Assembly: GCF_000019905.1 (NCBI RefSeq)
Contig: NC_010556.1
Span: 212,001 to 276,000, forward strand
Length of the DNA stretch: 64,000 bases
Direction: 5' to 3'
Origin: Exiguobacterium artemiae 255-15
GTDB taxonomy: Bacteria; Bacillota; Bacilli; Exiguobacteriales; Exiguobacteriaceae
In this document: positions 16,725-27,225 of the stretch, one piece after another
Layout of the letters: the number at the start of each line of letters is the position of its first letter
Numbering within the stretch: position 1 is the first letter of the stretch
Program-made: the position numbers and the translations under genes
The notes under the pieces: generated by a model
Told to the model about the DNA's origin: nothing
Databases searched by the model: none
Seen by the model: only the letters and a program-made list of their open reading frames with translations

Positions 16725-17579
16725 TTATTGCTTCGTAAATCCAATCATGATGCCACCGACGACGACTAGGATACAGCCGATCACGACGAAGGTCATTTCT
16801 TTTTTTGTTTTTGCTTCTTTCAGCAGGACGACACCACCAATTGTCGAGATGACGACACCGGTTTGTGATAATGAGAAGCTGGTCGCAACACCGACTTTAG
16901 CTGTTGCAAACAATAAGGCGATGTTACCGACTGCCCACATGAGACCGCCGATCGTGTTGCCGGCTGTTTTTTTCGTGAACAGGTTTCCTTTACGTAAAGA
17001 CAATAGAACGGCACTGATGACCATACCGATGGCTTGTGGCAAGACAGCTTCCCAGCCGTTGATGTTGAACCAGCGGGCGATGACGACATAGCCGACATAA
17101 CCGACTGTCGAAATGAGGAGTAACAGTAAGCCTTTTCCGATATTTTCATCCTGTTTGCTTTTATCTTCTTTATAAGAAGTGAAAGCGGCACCGGCCACGA
17201 TTAAGACAAGTGCACTGATACCGAGAATCAAAGCAGTCCGGTTCGACCACTCGCCAAAAGCGAGAACACCGAACAGAGACGTCCCGACGAGTTGCATCCC
17301 GGTTGAAATCGGCATCGTTTTTGAGACACCCATCTGTTTAAAAGCTGCGAACTGATTCATTTGGCCAAGGGCCCAAAAAGCACCGGAGAAGAATCCGGCG
17401 ACCCAGGCTGTCGTCGAAAGTTCAGGGCTGACAAAAAAGAACGTGATGATGGCGAATGCTAAAGCTCCAAGTGTCGTTCCGATAATTTGTTGTTCCGTCG
17501 AACCACCGATTTTGGAGACGACCAATGGAAGACTCCCCCACATCAAGGCAGGTACGAGCGCAATTAAGATATCAATCAA
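16725..17579 (-). CDS. glcU: Glucose uptake protein GlcU (DMT superfamily)
   Basis: About 284 residues with ten membrane segments. The start [14 protein letters not shown], then [20 protein letters not shown] and [15 protein letters not shown], are the hallmark stretches of GlcU/RhaT-type sugar permeases. It moves glucose by proton symport, feeding Gdh in the next gene. Start choice: a GTG at 17588 sits too close to the GAGGTG ribosome site. The TTG at 17579 has proper spacing and matches the N-terminus of Bacillus GlcU. First gene of the glcU-gdh pair. No cre site was found upstream. Confidence 0.9.
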   Translation of the reverse strand: MIDILIALVPALMWGSLPLVVSKIGGSTEQQIIGTTLGALAFAIITFFFVSPELSTTAWVAGFFSGAFWALGQMNQFAAFKQMGVSKTMPISTGMQLVGTSLFGVLAFGEWSNRTALILGISALVLIVAGAAFTSYKEDKSKQDENIGKGLLLLLISTVGYVGYVVIARWFNINGWEAVLPQAIGMVISAVLLSLRKGNLFTKKTAGNTIGGLMWAVGNIALLFATAKVGVATSFSLSQTGVVISTIGGVVLLKEAKTKKEMTFVVIGCILVVVGGIMIGFTKQ

Positions 17580-17680
17580 GTGTTTCACCTCTTCTACATT
17601 TCTTTCTATCTACTTGAAGTTGTACCCCGGGAACAGATCTGAAAAACATAGAAAAACAAAAAAACATTATTTCAAAATAA

Positions 17681-17707
17681 AAAAAACGCCCTCTCAAAAG
17701 GACGTTT
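17681..17707 (-). terminator. Terminator of the ABC1 kinase gene
   Basis: AACGTCC and GGGCGTT (one mismatch), followed on the minus strand by eight T. It separates the ABC1 gene from downstream glcU. Confidence 0.75.
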
Positions 17708-17713
17708 CAGTAA

Positions 17714-19342
17714 TTATTTAAACGGTTCGTCGGCAATCCGGACAATTTGCCGTCCGATGCGTCGACCGTTCCATAAAGCAACGATGGCAATGGCGAGCGA
17801 AATGCCCATCAAATCATAATGAGCAAGGAAGTAGCCGGTGTAACTGACCGGGAGGCTGACGATTCCGACGAGGGAGCTGGTCCATTGACGGATTTTCAGC
17901 GATTCCATGTTAGCGACGCGGGAAAACTTCTGTTGTTCAAACAGTCGCCACCGGGTCGGTTCGCTCAAGGCATCGTTGACGAGGCGGGGGAAGGCAAGCA
18001 GCCGTGCCCCGTAAGAACCGGCGATTTGCAAGTAGCGATTCTGATTTTTTCCTTCTTCATCGAGCCATCTTCGGACCATCGGTTTAGCAAGTTCGAGCAA
18101 ATTGATTTTAGGTGATAAGATTTGCAGAATTCCGAGAATCGTTGAGGCAGCCCGGCCGAAAAAGGCAAACTCTGCCGGGAGTTGGATCGGTTCGTTTCGG
18201 ACCAGTAATTCAATATCGGATAATACTTTTTCAATCAACTTCGTATCAATGTTTTCCATGTCACTTTCAAGATAGAAGGTAACGGCTTTTTCAATCGCTT
18301 GCCGGATATTTTGTTTGTTGGCATTTGGCAGTAAAAAGCGCAAATCTTCTAGACCGTCGACGATGGCGTCGTAGTCGAGCGTCACGAACGACTGCAGAAT
18401 TCGCTGGATCGCGCGCATGTCATCAGCCGTCGTCGCACCGATCATCCCGAAGTCGAGCAGGACGATCCGGCCGTCACTTTGGACAAGGACATTACCCGGA
18501 TGGGGATCGGCATGGAATTTTCCGCCGAACAATAACTGTTCCCCGGCATTCAGGAACAGGTTCCGGGCCAGTTCATCGCGGTCGATGTTATGTTCCGCTA
18601 AGTAATCAAGATCCGTGATGCGTGTCCCTTCAATCCATTCCATGACAAGGACACGGTTCGTACAATGTTCTTCAAAGTAATCTGGAATATAGATGACCGG
18701 ATTCGTTTCGTACATTTTTTTGAAGTAGAGACCGTTTTTTAATTCTGTCCGATAGTTCAGCTCATCTCCGATGACGAAGACCATTTGACGGTACAGACTC
18801 TGTAAATCGGTTGATTTATTGAGCGACGTCCGGCGGAGCATCGCAATGACGAGTCGCATCGCCCGGAAATCGGTTTTGATAATTTGTTCGATGTTCGGCC
18901 GTTGCACTTTAATCGCTACTTTGCGTCCATTGGATTTCAGGGTTGCGCTGTAGACTTCACCGATCGAAGCAGAAGCAATCGGTCGGGGGGAAATATCATC
19001 GACGATATCTTCGATCGCTGTTCCCCAGTCCTCTTCGATGATTTTCCGGGATTCACCGAGTTTGCTTGACGGGACTTTATCGACAAGTTCCGTCAGCTCC
19101 ATTAAGACGGATGGAGGAAACAGGTCGGCCCGAATCGACAGGAACTGACCGAGTTTAATGAGGAGTCCTTCGAGACGAAGGGCTTTTTTCTTATAGTCAC
19201 GCGCAATCGTAATCATGATGCGCTCAAATTCTTCATTATTCGTACCGGGTCGGTTCTTCCGGGTGAATCGATAAATCGTCCAGATGTAACGAGCGAACAT
19301 CGTTACGATGATGAAAATCCGATAAAGCGCCCAACGTTTCAT
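17714..19342 (-). CDS. ABC1/UbiB-family atypical protein kinase
   Basis: 542 residues. The ABC1 core is complete. The family-specific KxGQ motif is in LIKLGQFLSIRADL, the A-rich loop is SASIGEVYSATL, and the ATP lysine is in VAIKVQRP. HADPHPGNVLVQ follows with the DFGMIG metal loop. Two C-terminal membrane segments (from about residue 490) anchor it. Relatives (UbiB, COQ8) bind ATP and support quinone or lipid synthesis, so a role in menaquinone is possible but inferred. The ATG at 19342 was chosen over 19411 for its strong AGGTGGAGGT ribosome site. Confidence 0.9.
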   Translation of the reverse strand: MKRWALYRIFIIVTMFARYIWTIYRFTRKNRPGTNNEEFERIMITIARDYKKKALRLEGLLIKLGQFLSIRADLFPPSVLMELTELVDKVPSSKLGESRKIIEEDWGTAIEDIVDDISPRPIASASIGEVYSATLKSNGRKVAIKVQRPNIEQIIKTDFRAMRLVIAMLRRTSLNKSTDLQSLYRQMVFVIGDELNYRTELKNGLYFKKMYETNPVIYIPDYFEEHCTNRVLVMEWIEGTRITDLDYLAEHNIDRDELARNLFLNAGEQLLFGGKFHADPHPGNVLVQSDGRIVLLDFGMIGATTADDMRAIQRILQSFVTLDYDAIVDGLEDLRFLLPNANKQNIRQAIEKAVTFYLESDMENIDTKLIEKVLSDIELLVRNEPIQLPAEFAFFGRAASTILGILQILSPKINLLELAKPMVRRWLDEEGKNQNRYLQIAGSYGARLLAFPRLVNDALSEPTRWRLFEQQKFSRVANMESLKIRQWTSSLVGIVSLPVSYTGYFLAHYDLMGISLAIAIVALWNGRRIGRQIVRIADEPFK

Positions 19343-19502
19343 ACCTCCACCTACGCTTCCTGTACAGTTTGTTTCAGTATAGGTTACTTTACCTAAAAAC
19401 GACACTTGCAAACGGTCGAATCGGTGACAGAAAAAATAAGCTTGCCGGAATCGAAAAAGAGCGTATAGTAAGTATTGGAATTTCTAATGGGAAAGGTGAA
19501 AT

Positions 19503-20120
19503 GTGCGTATGTCCTGGGACTTGTTGAATATCATCGGCACGGTGGCGTTTGCGATGAGTGGCGCGATTGTCGCGATGGAAGAAAAGTATGATTTGTTTGG
19601 CGTTTGGCTGCTTGCTTTAATCACGGCCTTCGGCGGTGGTGCCATCCGCAACCTGTTGATTGGTGTCCCGGTTTCTGCGCTTTGGTCGCAAGGCGGACTG
19701 TTTTTAATCGCGATTTTGGTCGCGTTGCTGATCTTCATTTTACCGCAATTATTTTTACCGCACTGGACGCGGTGGGGGGTGCTCGCTGATGCACTCGGTT
19801 TATCCGCCTTTGCGATTCAAGGTGCGTTGATGGCTTCCGCTAAAGGCCTGCCGTTATCGGCAACGATCTCGGCAGCTGTTTTAACAGGAGTCGGTGGTGG
19901 CGTCATCCGCGATCTACTCGCCGGACGTAAACCGCTTGTCCTGCATAAAGAAATCTATGCGATGTGGGCCGTCATGGCGGCACTTGTGATTGACCGGTTC
20001 GAATTGACGAATCCACTCCATTTGTTCACATTACTCGGTCTGATCACAATTTTACGTATGCTATCCTATTATTATGAATGGAATTTACCAGCACGACGTT
20101 TAGGGGGAGATAAGGAATGA
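19503..20120 (+). CDS. TRIC-type (UPF0126/YicG-like) cation channel protein
   Basis: 205 residues with seven membrane segments made of two three-helix repeats. Each repeat has the glycine-rich motif of the trimeric intracellular cation channel family: GGGAIRNLLIGVP in the first and GGGVIRDLLAGRKP in the second. Prokaryotic TRIC proteins form trimeric potassium/sodium pores. Start is GTG at 19503 or ATG at 19509; AAAGGTG serves either. Stop and start of the next gene overlap as ATGA, so translation is coupled to the DUF423 gene. Confidence 0.88.
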   Translation: MRMSWDLLNIIGTVAFAMSGAIVAMEEKYDLFGVWLLALITAFGGGAIRNLLIGVPVSALWSQGGLFLIAILVALLIFILPQLFLPHWTRWGVLADALGLSAFAIQGALMASAKGLPLSATISAAVLTGVGGGVIRDLLAGRKPLVLHKEIYAMWAVMAALVIDRFELTNPLHLFTLLGLITILRMLSYYYEWNLPARRLGGDKE

Positions 20121-20485
20121 AAATTTTCATCATGATCGGAGCATTATCGATGATGCTCGCCGTGGCACTGGGAGCGTTCGGTGCGCATGCCTTAAAAGAT
20201 ATGTTATCAGAGCGGATGCTTGCGAACTGGCAGACGGGTGTCTTGTATCAAATGGTTCACTCGCTCGGAATTCTCGCACTCGGCGGGATGTTATTGAAAG
20301 TATCGATTTCTCAGTTCTCATTGGCCGGTTGGCTGATGCTTGCCGGAATCGTTTTCTTCTCAGGCAGCCTGTACGTGATGGCGCTGACGGGTGTGACGAA
20401 ACTTGGGGCTGTGACGCCGATCGGTGGCGTCCTGTTCATCGCAGCCTGGATTTTTGTTGCAATCGGGGCTTATAAAGGGCTGTAA
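20117..20485 (+). CDS. ywdK: DUF423 membrane protein (YwdK-like)
   Basis: 122 residues with four membrane segments. The N-terminus GALSMMLAVALGAFGAHALK and the WQTGVLYQMVHSLG stretch are the DUF423 signature. Function unknown. Translationally coupled to the TRIC gene by an ATGA overlap, which suggests they work together or at least at equal level. A T-rich terminator follows 11 bases after the stop. Confidence 0.88.
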   Translation: MKIFIMIGALSMMLAVALGAFGAHALKDMLSERMLANWQTGVLYQMVHSLGILALGGMLLKVSISQFSLAGWLMLAGIVFFSGSLYVMALTGVTKLGAVTPIGGVLFIAAWIFVAIGAYKGL

Positions 20486-20496
20486 AGACAATAAGA

Positions 20497-20551
20497 ATCT
20501 ATCCGCTTCACGCGACTCGAGCAGAGAAACGTGAAACGGATAGATTTTTTT
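20497..20551 (+). terminator. Terminator of the TRIC-DUF423 operon
   Basis: ATCTATCCG and CGGATAGAT with an inner TCACG/CGTGA pair, followed by a T tract. Confidence 0.9.
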
Positions 20552-20556
20552 GTTCG

Positions 20557-20595
20557 CAAAAAAACCGGTAAACAGATTTTGATCTGTTTACCGGT
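20557..20595 (-). terminator. Terminator of the small 49-aa gene
   Basis: Perfect 14-bp stem ACCGGTAAACAGAT and its complement with a 4-base loop, followed by seven T on the minus strand. It lies 27 bases after the stop codon of the small gene. Confidence 0.88.
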
Positions 20596-20621
20596 ACGAT
20601 AGAGCGACAAAAGCAATAGCT

Positions 20622-20771
20622 TCAGCGCTTGGCAGGTTGTGTTTTATTTAGCTTCGATAATGCTTGCTCATAGCGGTCCAGTACGCGTTCCGCGACTGGC
20701 TTTAGCTCTTTTGAAAGCACAGCGAATTGCAATTCACGCGATCGTGTTGATCGGTTCATAGCATTCCCCAT
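20622..20771 (-). CDS. Small 49-aa protein with a sigma-B-type promoter, function unknown
   Basis: The frame reads MGNAMNRSTRSRELQFAVL, then helical KELKPVAERVLDRYEQALSKL and a basic tail ending PAKR. Mostly amphipathic helix, no membrane segment, net basic. GGAGGAATT stands eight bases before the ATG. A promoter with GTTTCA, 14 bases, GGGAAT (20826-20851) and a perfect terminator (20557-20595) bracket it, so it is a complete transcription unit of its own. No family was recognised. It is a plausible general-stress protein on promoter grounds only. Confidence 0.72.
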   Translation of the reverse strand: MGNAMNRSTRSRELQFAVLSKELKPVAERVLDRYEQALSKLNKTQPAKR

Positions 20772-20825
20772 GGTAATTCCTCCTTCAGGTACAAATCTGA
20801 CAGTTTTTGTGGCCGCAAAGAGTAT

Positions 20826-20851
20826 ATTCCCGTAGGGTTTTCCTATGAAAC
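20826..20851 (-). promoter_or_regulatory. Sigma-B-like promoter of the 49-aa gene
   Basis: On the minus strand GTTTCA (20851-20846), 14-base spacer, GGGAAT (20831-20826). The consensus for sigma-B is GTTTAA, 12 to 15 bases, GGGTAT. It gives a leader of about 45 bases. Confidence 0.55.
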
Positions 20852-20864
20852 GTGATTTAGCAGA

Positions 20865-21641
20865 TTAAAGTGCGAAATGTGCTTCGAGATCTGTTGTTTC
20901 GAGGCGGTTCCCGATAAAGAACTCACCAAACTCACCGTATTTGGCACTGACTTCGTCAAAACGCATTTCATAAACGATTTTCTTGAACTGCAGAATATCA
21001 TTGGCGAACAGCGTGACGCCCCATTCCCAGTCATCGAATCCGGTTGATCCACCGATGATTTGCTGAATCTTGCCGGCGTAGCTCCGACCGATCATTCCGT
21101 GACGGTACATGAGTTCTTTTCGTTTTTCCATCGAAAGCGTGTACCAGTTGTCGCCGTCGCGGCGTGACTTGCTCATCGGATAGAAGCAGATGTGCTTCGA
21201 TTTCGGCAGAATCGGATAGAGACGGTCGCGGACGTACGGGTTTTCATACGGGTTACCTTCTCCTGAACCGCGGTATGTACCGAGTTCGACGACAGACACA
21301 TAGGAATACGTCGGAATCAGATAGTCGTATAGATCAAGCTTCTGCATCTTCACTTCAACGTCCTGAATCTCTTCCATTGTCGGACGCAGAACCATCAGAA
21401 CGAGATCCGCTTTTTGACCGATGATCGTATAGAGGGCATGACTGCCTTCTTTTTGATCTTCTACTTGTGCGAGTTCGCCCAAGAATGCCTGGAACTCCTG
21501 TACCATCTTCGTCCGGACGGAAGCATCGACCTGTTTCAGACGGGCCCAGTCAATCCGGCGGAAATCATGGAATGTATACCAGCCATCGAGTGTTTCGGCG
21601 GCTTGTTGCGTAACGGTTGGTTCGGATGATTGATGTTGCAT
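20865..21641 (-). CDS. hemQ: Coproheme decarboxylase HemQ
   Basis: 258 residues, chlorite-dismutase fold. It performs the last step of the coproporphyrin-dependent haem pathway of Gram-positives, turning coproheme III into haem b with peroxide. Family stretches are LDGWYTFHDFRRIDW at the N-terminus, TYSYVSVVELGTYRG with the catalytic Tyr in the middle, and FYPMSKSRRDGDNWY then GSTGFDDWEWGVTLF in the C-terminal half. AGGAGG ribosome site. Divergent from pta; the hemQ-pta neighbourhood is shared with B. subtilis (ywfI-pta). Confidence 0.95.
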   Translation of the reverse strand: MQHQSSEPTVTQQAAETLDGWYTFHDFRRIDWARLKQVDASVRTKMVQEFQAFLGELAQVEDQKEGSHALYTIIGQKADLVLMVLRPTMEEIQDVEVKMQKLDLYDYLIPTYSYVSVVELGTYRGSGEGNPYENPYVRDRLYPILPKSKHICFYPMSKSRRDGDNWYTLSMEKRKELMYRHGMIGRSYAGKIQQIIGGSTGFDDWEWGVTLFANDILQFKKIVYEMRFDEVSAKYGEFGEFFIGNRLETTDLEAHFAL

Positions 21642-21897
21642 ATGAAAACCTCCTAAATCTGTAATGGTGAACGTGTTAATCCATGTTCAATCTTACCATA
21701 TCTTTTTGGTTTCCCCGTAAGAAAACGGGTTCGTTTTTGGAGCGGACCCGACATACAAAAACGGAAAGGGGGGGTATGAGGTAAAAGGGTGTGATAAAGA
21801 GGTTCTGTTTTTCCCTGTACTATATTAAAAAAGATACTGTAATAGTATTCAAAAAGTCAGGTATAAGAATAGAAAAAACACTTTTTTGCAAATTGTT

Positions 21898-21925
21898 TTA
21901 ACAACGAAACAGAACTGTGTATAAT
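21898..21925 (+). promoter_or_regulatory. Sigma-A promoter of pta
   Basis: TTAACA (21898-21903), 16 bases, consensus TATAAT (21920-21925) preceded by TGTG. The start codon is 63 bases downstream. Confidence 0.65.
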
Positions 21926-21987
21926 GAACAATGGAATGGAACAACAACAAAAACCGACACTTATTCGCCACAAAAGGAGCTAATATC

Positions 21988-22974
21988 ATGCAATTATTCG
22001 AAATGCTTGAGACAAAAGTCAAAGCCCACCAGCCGACGATCGTTTTCCCTGAAGGAATCGATGCACGTGTTCTCGGTGCAGCTGTACGTTTGAAAAAAGA
22101 CGGTTTAGTTACACCGATCGTCATCGGACCACGCGGTCAAATCGAAGAGACAGCTTCAGCAAACAACATTGATGTTGCAGATCTTGAAACGATTGATCCG
22201 GCTTCATATGAAGGAATCGAAGAACTCGTTGCTTCATTCGTTGAGCGTCGTAAAGGAAAAGCAACGGAAGAACAAGCCCGCGCCCTCATCCTGAAAGACG
22301 TCAACACGTTTGGTACGATGCTCGTCCACACAGGAAAAGCAGAAGGTCTAGTTTCCGGTGCGATGCACGCAACAGGTGATACGGTTCGTCCGGCACTTCA
22401 AATCATCAAAATGCAAGAAGGCTATAAAAAGACATCAGGTGTCTTCATCATGGTTCGTGACGACGAGCAGTATGTGTTCGCCGACTGTGCAATCAACATC
22501 GCACCGGACGCTAACGATTTAGCTGAAAATGCAATCGCGTCTGCGAAAACGGCAAAAACATTCGGAATCGATCCGAAAGTTGCGTTGCTCAGCTTCTCGA
22601 CAAAAGGTTCAGCGAAATCACCGGAAACAGAGCGCGTTGTCGAAGCAACATGTTTGGCAAAAGAACGTGCACCTGAACTCTCAATCGACGGTGAATTACA
22701 ATTTGACGCAGCATTCGTCCCGAGTGTCGCAAAATCAAAAGCGCCGGAATCAGATGTTGCCGGTCAAGCAAACGTCTTTATTTTCCCAAGCCTTGAGTCT
22801 GGAAACATCGGCTATAAGATTGCCCAGCGTCTTGGCGGTTTTGAAGCAATCGGACCAATTCTGCAAGGACTCAACAAACCGGTCAACGATTTGTCGCGCG
22901 GATGTAACGAAGAAGACGTCTACAAACTGGCGATCATTACAGCGGCACAAGCTGTCGAAGAACGCCAAGCGTAA
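21988..22974 (+). CDS. pta: Phosphate acetyltransferase
   Basis: 328 residues, the short Pta/EutD type. Converts acetyl-CoA and phosphate to acetyl phosphate and CoA, the first half of the Pta-AckA overflow pathway. Motifs: IVFPEGIDARVLGAAVRL at the N-terminus, LVSGAMHATGDTVRPALQII mid-protein, and NVFIFPSLESGNIGYKIAQR near the C-terminus. The ATG at 21988 has AAAGGAGC seven bases before; an upstream in-frame ATG at 21931 lacks a ribosome site. ackA is not in the window. An inverted repeat TCCATTTT/AAAATGGA follows the gene without a T tract. Confidence 0.95.
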   Translation: MQLFEMLETKVKAHQPTIVFPEGIDARVLGAAVRLKKDGLVTPIVIGPRGQIEETASANNIDVADLETIDPASYEGIEELVASFVERRKGKATEEQARALILKDVNTFGTMLVHTGKAEGLVSGAMHATGDTVRPALQIIKMQEGYKKTSGVFIMVRDDEQYVFADCAINIAPDANDLAENAIASAKTAKTFGIDPKVALLSFSTKGSAKSPETERVVEATCLAKERAPELSIDGELQFDAAFVPSVAKSKAPESDVAGQANVFIFPSLESGNIGYKIAQRLGGFEAIGPILQGLNKPVNDLSRGCNEEDVYKLAIITAAQAVEERQA

Positions 22975-23057
22975 TCCATTTTCGAAAAAGACTTTACTTT
23001 TTCAGTGAACTCCGTAAAATGGAACACATCACGCATCAACGAATAAACGTATAGCAA

Positions 23058-23126
23058 CGCTCGTATAATAGTGGGGATTGGCCCACGAGTCTCTACCGGA
23101 TCGCCGTAACGATCCGACTACGGGTG
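23058..23126 (+). ncRNA. Purine riboswitch, guanine type
   Basis: All conserved blocks are present: TCGTATAATA, GGGATTGGCCCACGAGT, CTCTACCGGATCGCCGTAAC, then GATCCGACTACG. The base that sets specificity in the last block is C (GACTACG), as in guanine/xanthine-controlled xpt switches; adenine switches have T there. P1 closes between CGCTCG and CGGGTG with wobble pairs. It controls xpt-pbuX through the terminator at 23150-23191. Confidence 0.95.
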
Positions 23127-23130
23127 GTGA

Positions 23131-25103
<1,973 letters not shown>

Positions 25104-25120
25104 GATTTGTAACCCTTATG

Positions 25121-25167
25121 AAAGGAGCAGTCATGTATACTATTCGGTATAGGTGGTTGCTCCTTTT
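25121..25167 (+). terminator. Terminator of xpt-pbuX
   Basis: AAAGGAGCA and TGCTCCTTTT with an inner TATAC/GTATA pair, 17 bases after the pbuX stop. Confidence 0.8.
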
Positions 25168-25226
25168 ATGTACCGTTACATAAATCAGAATATTTCGAGT
25201 ATGTGGGATTCGGAGAAAATATCTCT

Positions 25227-25264
25227 TGAAAACGTTTACAAAACGGACACAATTTCTTTATACT
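25227..25264 (+). promoter_or_regulatory. cre (CcpA) site overlapping the permease promoter
   Basis: TGAAAACGTTTACA (25227-25240) fits the cre consensus TGWAARCGYTWNCW at every position. The last six bases, TTTACA, are also the -35; after 18 bases comes the -10 TATACT (25259-25264). CcpA bound here should repress the gene when glucose is present. Confidence 0.75.
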
Positions 25265-25326
25265 GACAACGTAGCGGTTAGGGGAACTGCTAAGAAACAA
25301 ACAGAGACGGGAAGGACGTCGTACAG

Positions 25327-26703
25327 ATGAAACAACAGACAGAACTGAATCGGGGATTAGAAGAACGTCACATTACACTGATGTCGCTGGGGGCGGCGAT
25401 CGGTGTCGGACTGTTCCTCGGATCCGCAAAAGCGATTCAATTAGCTGGACCAGGAATACTGATCGGGTACTTAATCGGTGGTCTCATTATCTTCATTATC
25501 ATGCGGGCTCTTGGGGAACTCGCAGTTCGTGAACCGGTATCAGGCAGCTTTGCCGAGTATGCCCGAAAATATGTCAGCCCGCTTGCCGGTTTCCTGACAG
25601 GGTGGAATTATTGGTTGCTCTGGATTTTCACATGTATGGCCGAAATTACGGCCGTCGGGATTTATATGCAGGAATGGTTCCCGAATTCACCCACTTGGAT
25701 GTGGGCGCTTGGTGCACTGATTTTGATGACGAGCATCAACTTCATTGCCGTTAAGTTTTACGGGGAATTCGAATTCTGGTTTGCATTAATCAAAATCGTT
25801 GCCATCGTCGCAATGATCATTCTTGGAACGCTGACAATTGTCATCGGGTTCGGGAACGGCGGTACGCCGGTCGGGATTTCAAATCTTTGGTCACATGGCG
25901 GATTCCTGCCGAACGGGTTCGGCGGTGTTCTACTTGCGATGCAAATGGTCATGTTTGCCTTCTTAGGGATTGAAGTGATTGGGGTCACAGCAGGAGAAGC
26001 GAAAAATCCGAAGAAAACCATCCGCAAAGCGGTCAACAATGTCTTCTTACGAATTTTAGTCTTCTACATCGGTGCTCTGTTCGTCATTCTTTCGATTTAT
26101 CCATGGGATCAAGTCGGACAGAATAACAGCAGTCCATTCGTTTTATTATTTGATTCACTAGGCATTCCGGCAGCTGCCGGAATCATTAACTTCGTTGTCT
26201 TGACGGCGGCTTTATCGTCATGTAACTCGGGAATTTTCTCAACAGCCCGGATGATGATGAACTTGTCACAAAATCAGGAAGCACCGAAACGTTTTGCAAA
26301 GATTTCTAAAAACGGTGTACCGGCACTTGCGACGATCCTTTCTGGCGTTGCCTTGCTGGTCGGTGTCGCACTCAACTACTTCTTGCCGGATGATGTCTTT
26401 GCGATTGTCACAAGTATCGCGACATTCGGAGCTGTCTGGACATGGGCGATGATTTTGATTGCTCAGATGCGGGCACGGAAAGTGCACGGATCAGCTGAAT
26501 TCGGAGTTCCGTTCTTCCCGATTGCGAACTATCTTGCGTTAGCCGCACTCGTGGGTGTCATCGTCCTGATGGCATTTGATGCCGGAACACGGATTGCACT
26601 GATTGTCGGACCGCTCTGGTACGTGATTTTGATTGCTGTGTATTATGCACGGGGAATGCATAAACAAAAGCGTCAACCACTGGATCGGGCATCCGGAGAA
26701 TAA
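25327..26703 (+). CDS. Amino acid permease, AAT family (APC superfamily)
   Basis: 458 residues, 12 membrane segments. N-terminal ELNRGLEERHITLMSLGAAI and GVGLFLGSA in segment 1, then GELAVREPVSGSFAEYARKY, mark the proline/aromatic/D-serine branch of AAT permeases (YdgF/AapA/ProY-like). The exact amino acid cannot be read. The perfect cre site in the promoter says it is a catabolite-repressed uptake system, fitting use of amino acids as a carbon source. It lacks a normal strong ribosome site (GGAAGGACG precedes). Single-gene unit with its own terminator. Confidence 0.85.
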   Translation: MKQQTELNRGLEERHITLMSLGAAIGVGLFLGSAKAIQLAGPGILIGYLIGGLIIFIIMRALGELAVREPVSGSFAEYARKYVSPLAGFLTGWNYWLLWIFTCMAEITAVGIYMQEWFPNSPTWMWALGALILMTSINFIAVKFYGEFEFWFALIKIVAIVAMIILGTLTIVIGFGNGGTPVGISNLWSHGGFLPNGFGGVLLAMQMVMFAFLGIEVIGVTAGEAKNPKKTIRKAVNNVFLRILVFYIGALFVILSIYPWDQVGQNNSSPFVLLFDSLGIPAAAGIINFVVLTAALSSCNSGIFSTARMMMNLSQNQEAPKRFAKISKNGVPALATILSGVALLVGVALNYFLPDDVFAIVTSIATFGAVWTWAMILIAQMRARKVHGSAEFGVPFFPIANYLALAALVGVIVLMAFDAGTRIALIVGPLWYVILIAVYYARGMHKQKRQPLDRASGE

Positions 26704-26709
26704 GAACTG

Positions 26710-26735
26710 GAGATCAGCTTCGGCTGGTCTCTTTT
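26710..26735 (+). terminator. Terminator of the AAT permease gene
   Basis: GAGATCAGC, TTCG tetraloop, GCTGGTCTC, then TTTTG. Confidence 0.85.
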
Positions 26736-26795
26736 GTTCTGTTTCGACGTCAGTTTTGCTACACTGGACACAGATGAAATAAGAGGAGGATTATT

Positions 26796-27095
26796 ATGAA
26801 AACGATTCATGTCGATGAACTGCAAGAAAAGCTTGAAGCGGGTGAAGCATTACACGTCGTAGATGTCCGGGAACAGGACGAATACGATGCCGGTCATATT
26901 CCGAATGTCCGCTTTATACCGATGTCTGAAATCGGAGAAAGGTATACCGAGTTGCAGGAAGGCGAAACGTACTATCTGATTTGTAAAGCAGGCGGCCGGA
27001 GCGAAAACGTCGGACGGTTCCTCGAACAGTACGGCTATGACGTCATCAACGTCGAAGGCGGGATGATGAACTGGAAAGGCGATCAAGAAGCGTGA
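26796..27095 (+). CDS. Single-domain rhodanese (sulfurtransferase)
   Basis: 99 residues. A rhodanese fold alone, with VVDVREQDEYDAGHIPN at the N-terminal side. The active-site loop CKAGGRS holds Cys63, which carries the persulfide during transfer. No membrane segment. Likely acts in cytosolic sulfur trafficking or detoxification; partner unknown. GAGGAGG ribosome site. Isolated unit between two terminators. Confidence 0.92.
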   Translation: MKTIHVDELQEKLEAGEALHVVDVREQDEYDAGHIPNVRFIPMSEIGERYTELQEGETYYLICKAGGRSENVGRFLEQYGYDVINVEGGMMNWKGDQEA

Positions 27096-27109
27096 TTGCT
27101 GAAAAATTG

Positions 27110-27146
27110 GAAGCGGATTCCTAAACGGATCTGCTTCTTTTTTTTG
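27110..27146 (+). terminator. Terminator of the rhodanese gene
   Basis: GAAGCGGAT and ATCTGCTTC, then a tract of T. Confidence 0.88.
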
Positions 27147-27154
27147 ATTTTCTG

Positions 27155-27180
27155 TGAAAAGTATACATTTTAACCGATAA
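27155..27180 (+). promoter_or_regulatory. Possible sigma-D (flagellar) promoter of the chemoreceptor gene
   Basis: TGAA (27155-27158), 14 bases, ACCGATAA (27173-27180). Sigma-D consensus is TAAA, about 15 bases, GCCGATAT. HemAT has a similar -10 at 61790-61797. Confidence 0.4.
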
Positions 27181-27225
27181 AGAAACTAGAACGGCGAGTA
27201 CGTAGCTCGAGAATGGGAGTTGGAT

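Noticed and set aside
19343-19359. A 17-base match (acctccacctacgcttc) between the ABC1 gene leader and the end hairpin at 30996-31012
   Set aside because: In the first place it is simply the ribosome binding site of the ABC1 gene. A 17-mer match in 64 kb is within chance, and no hairpin partner follows.
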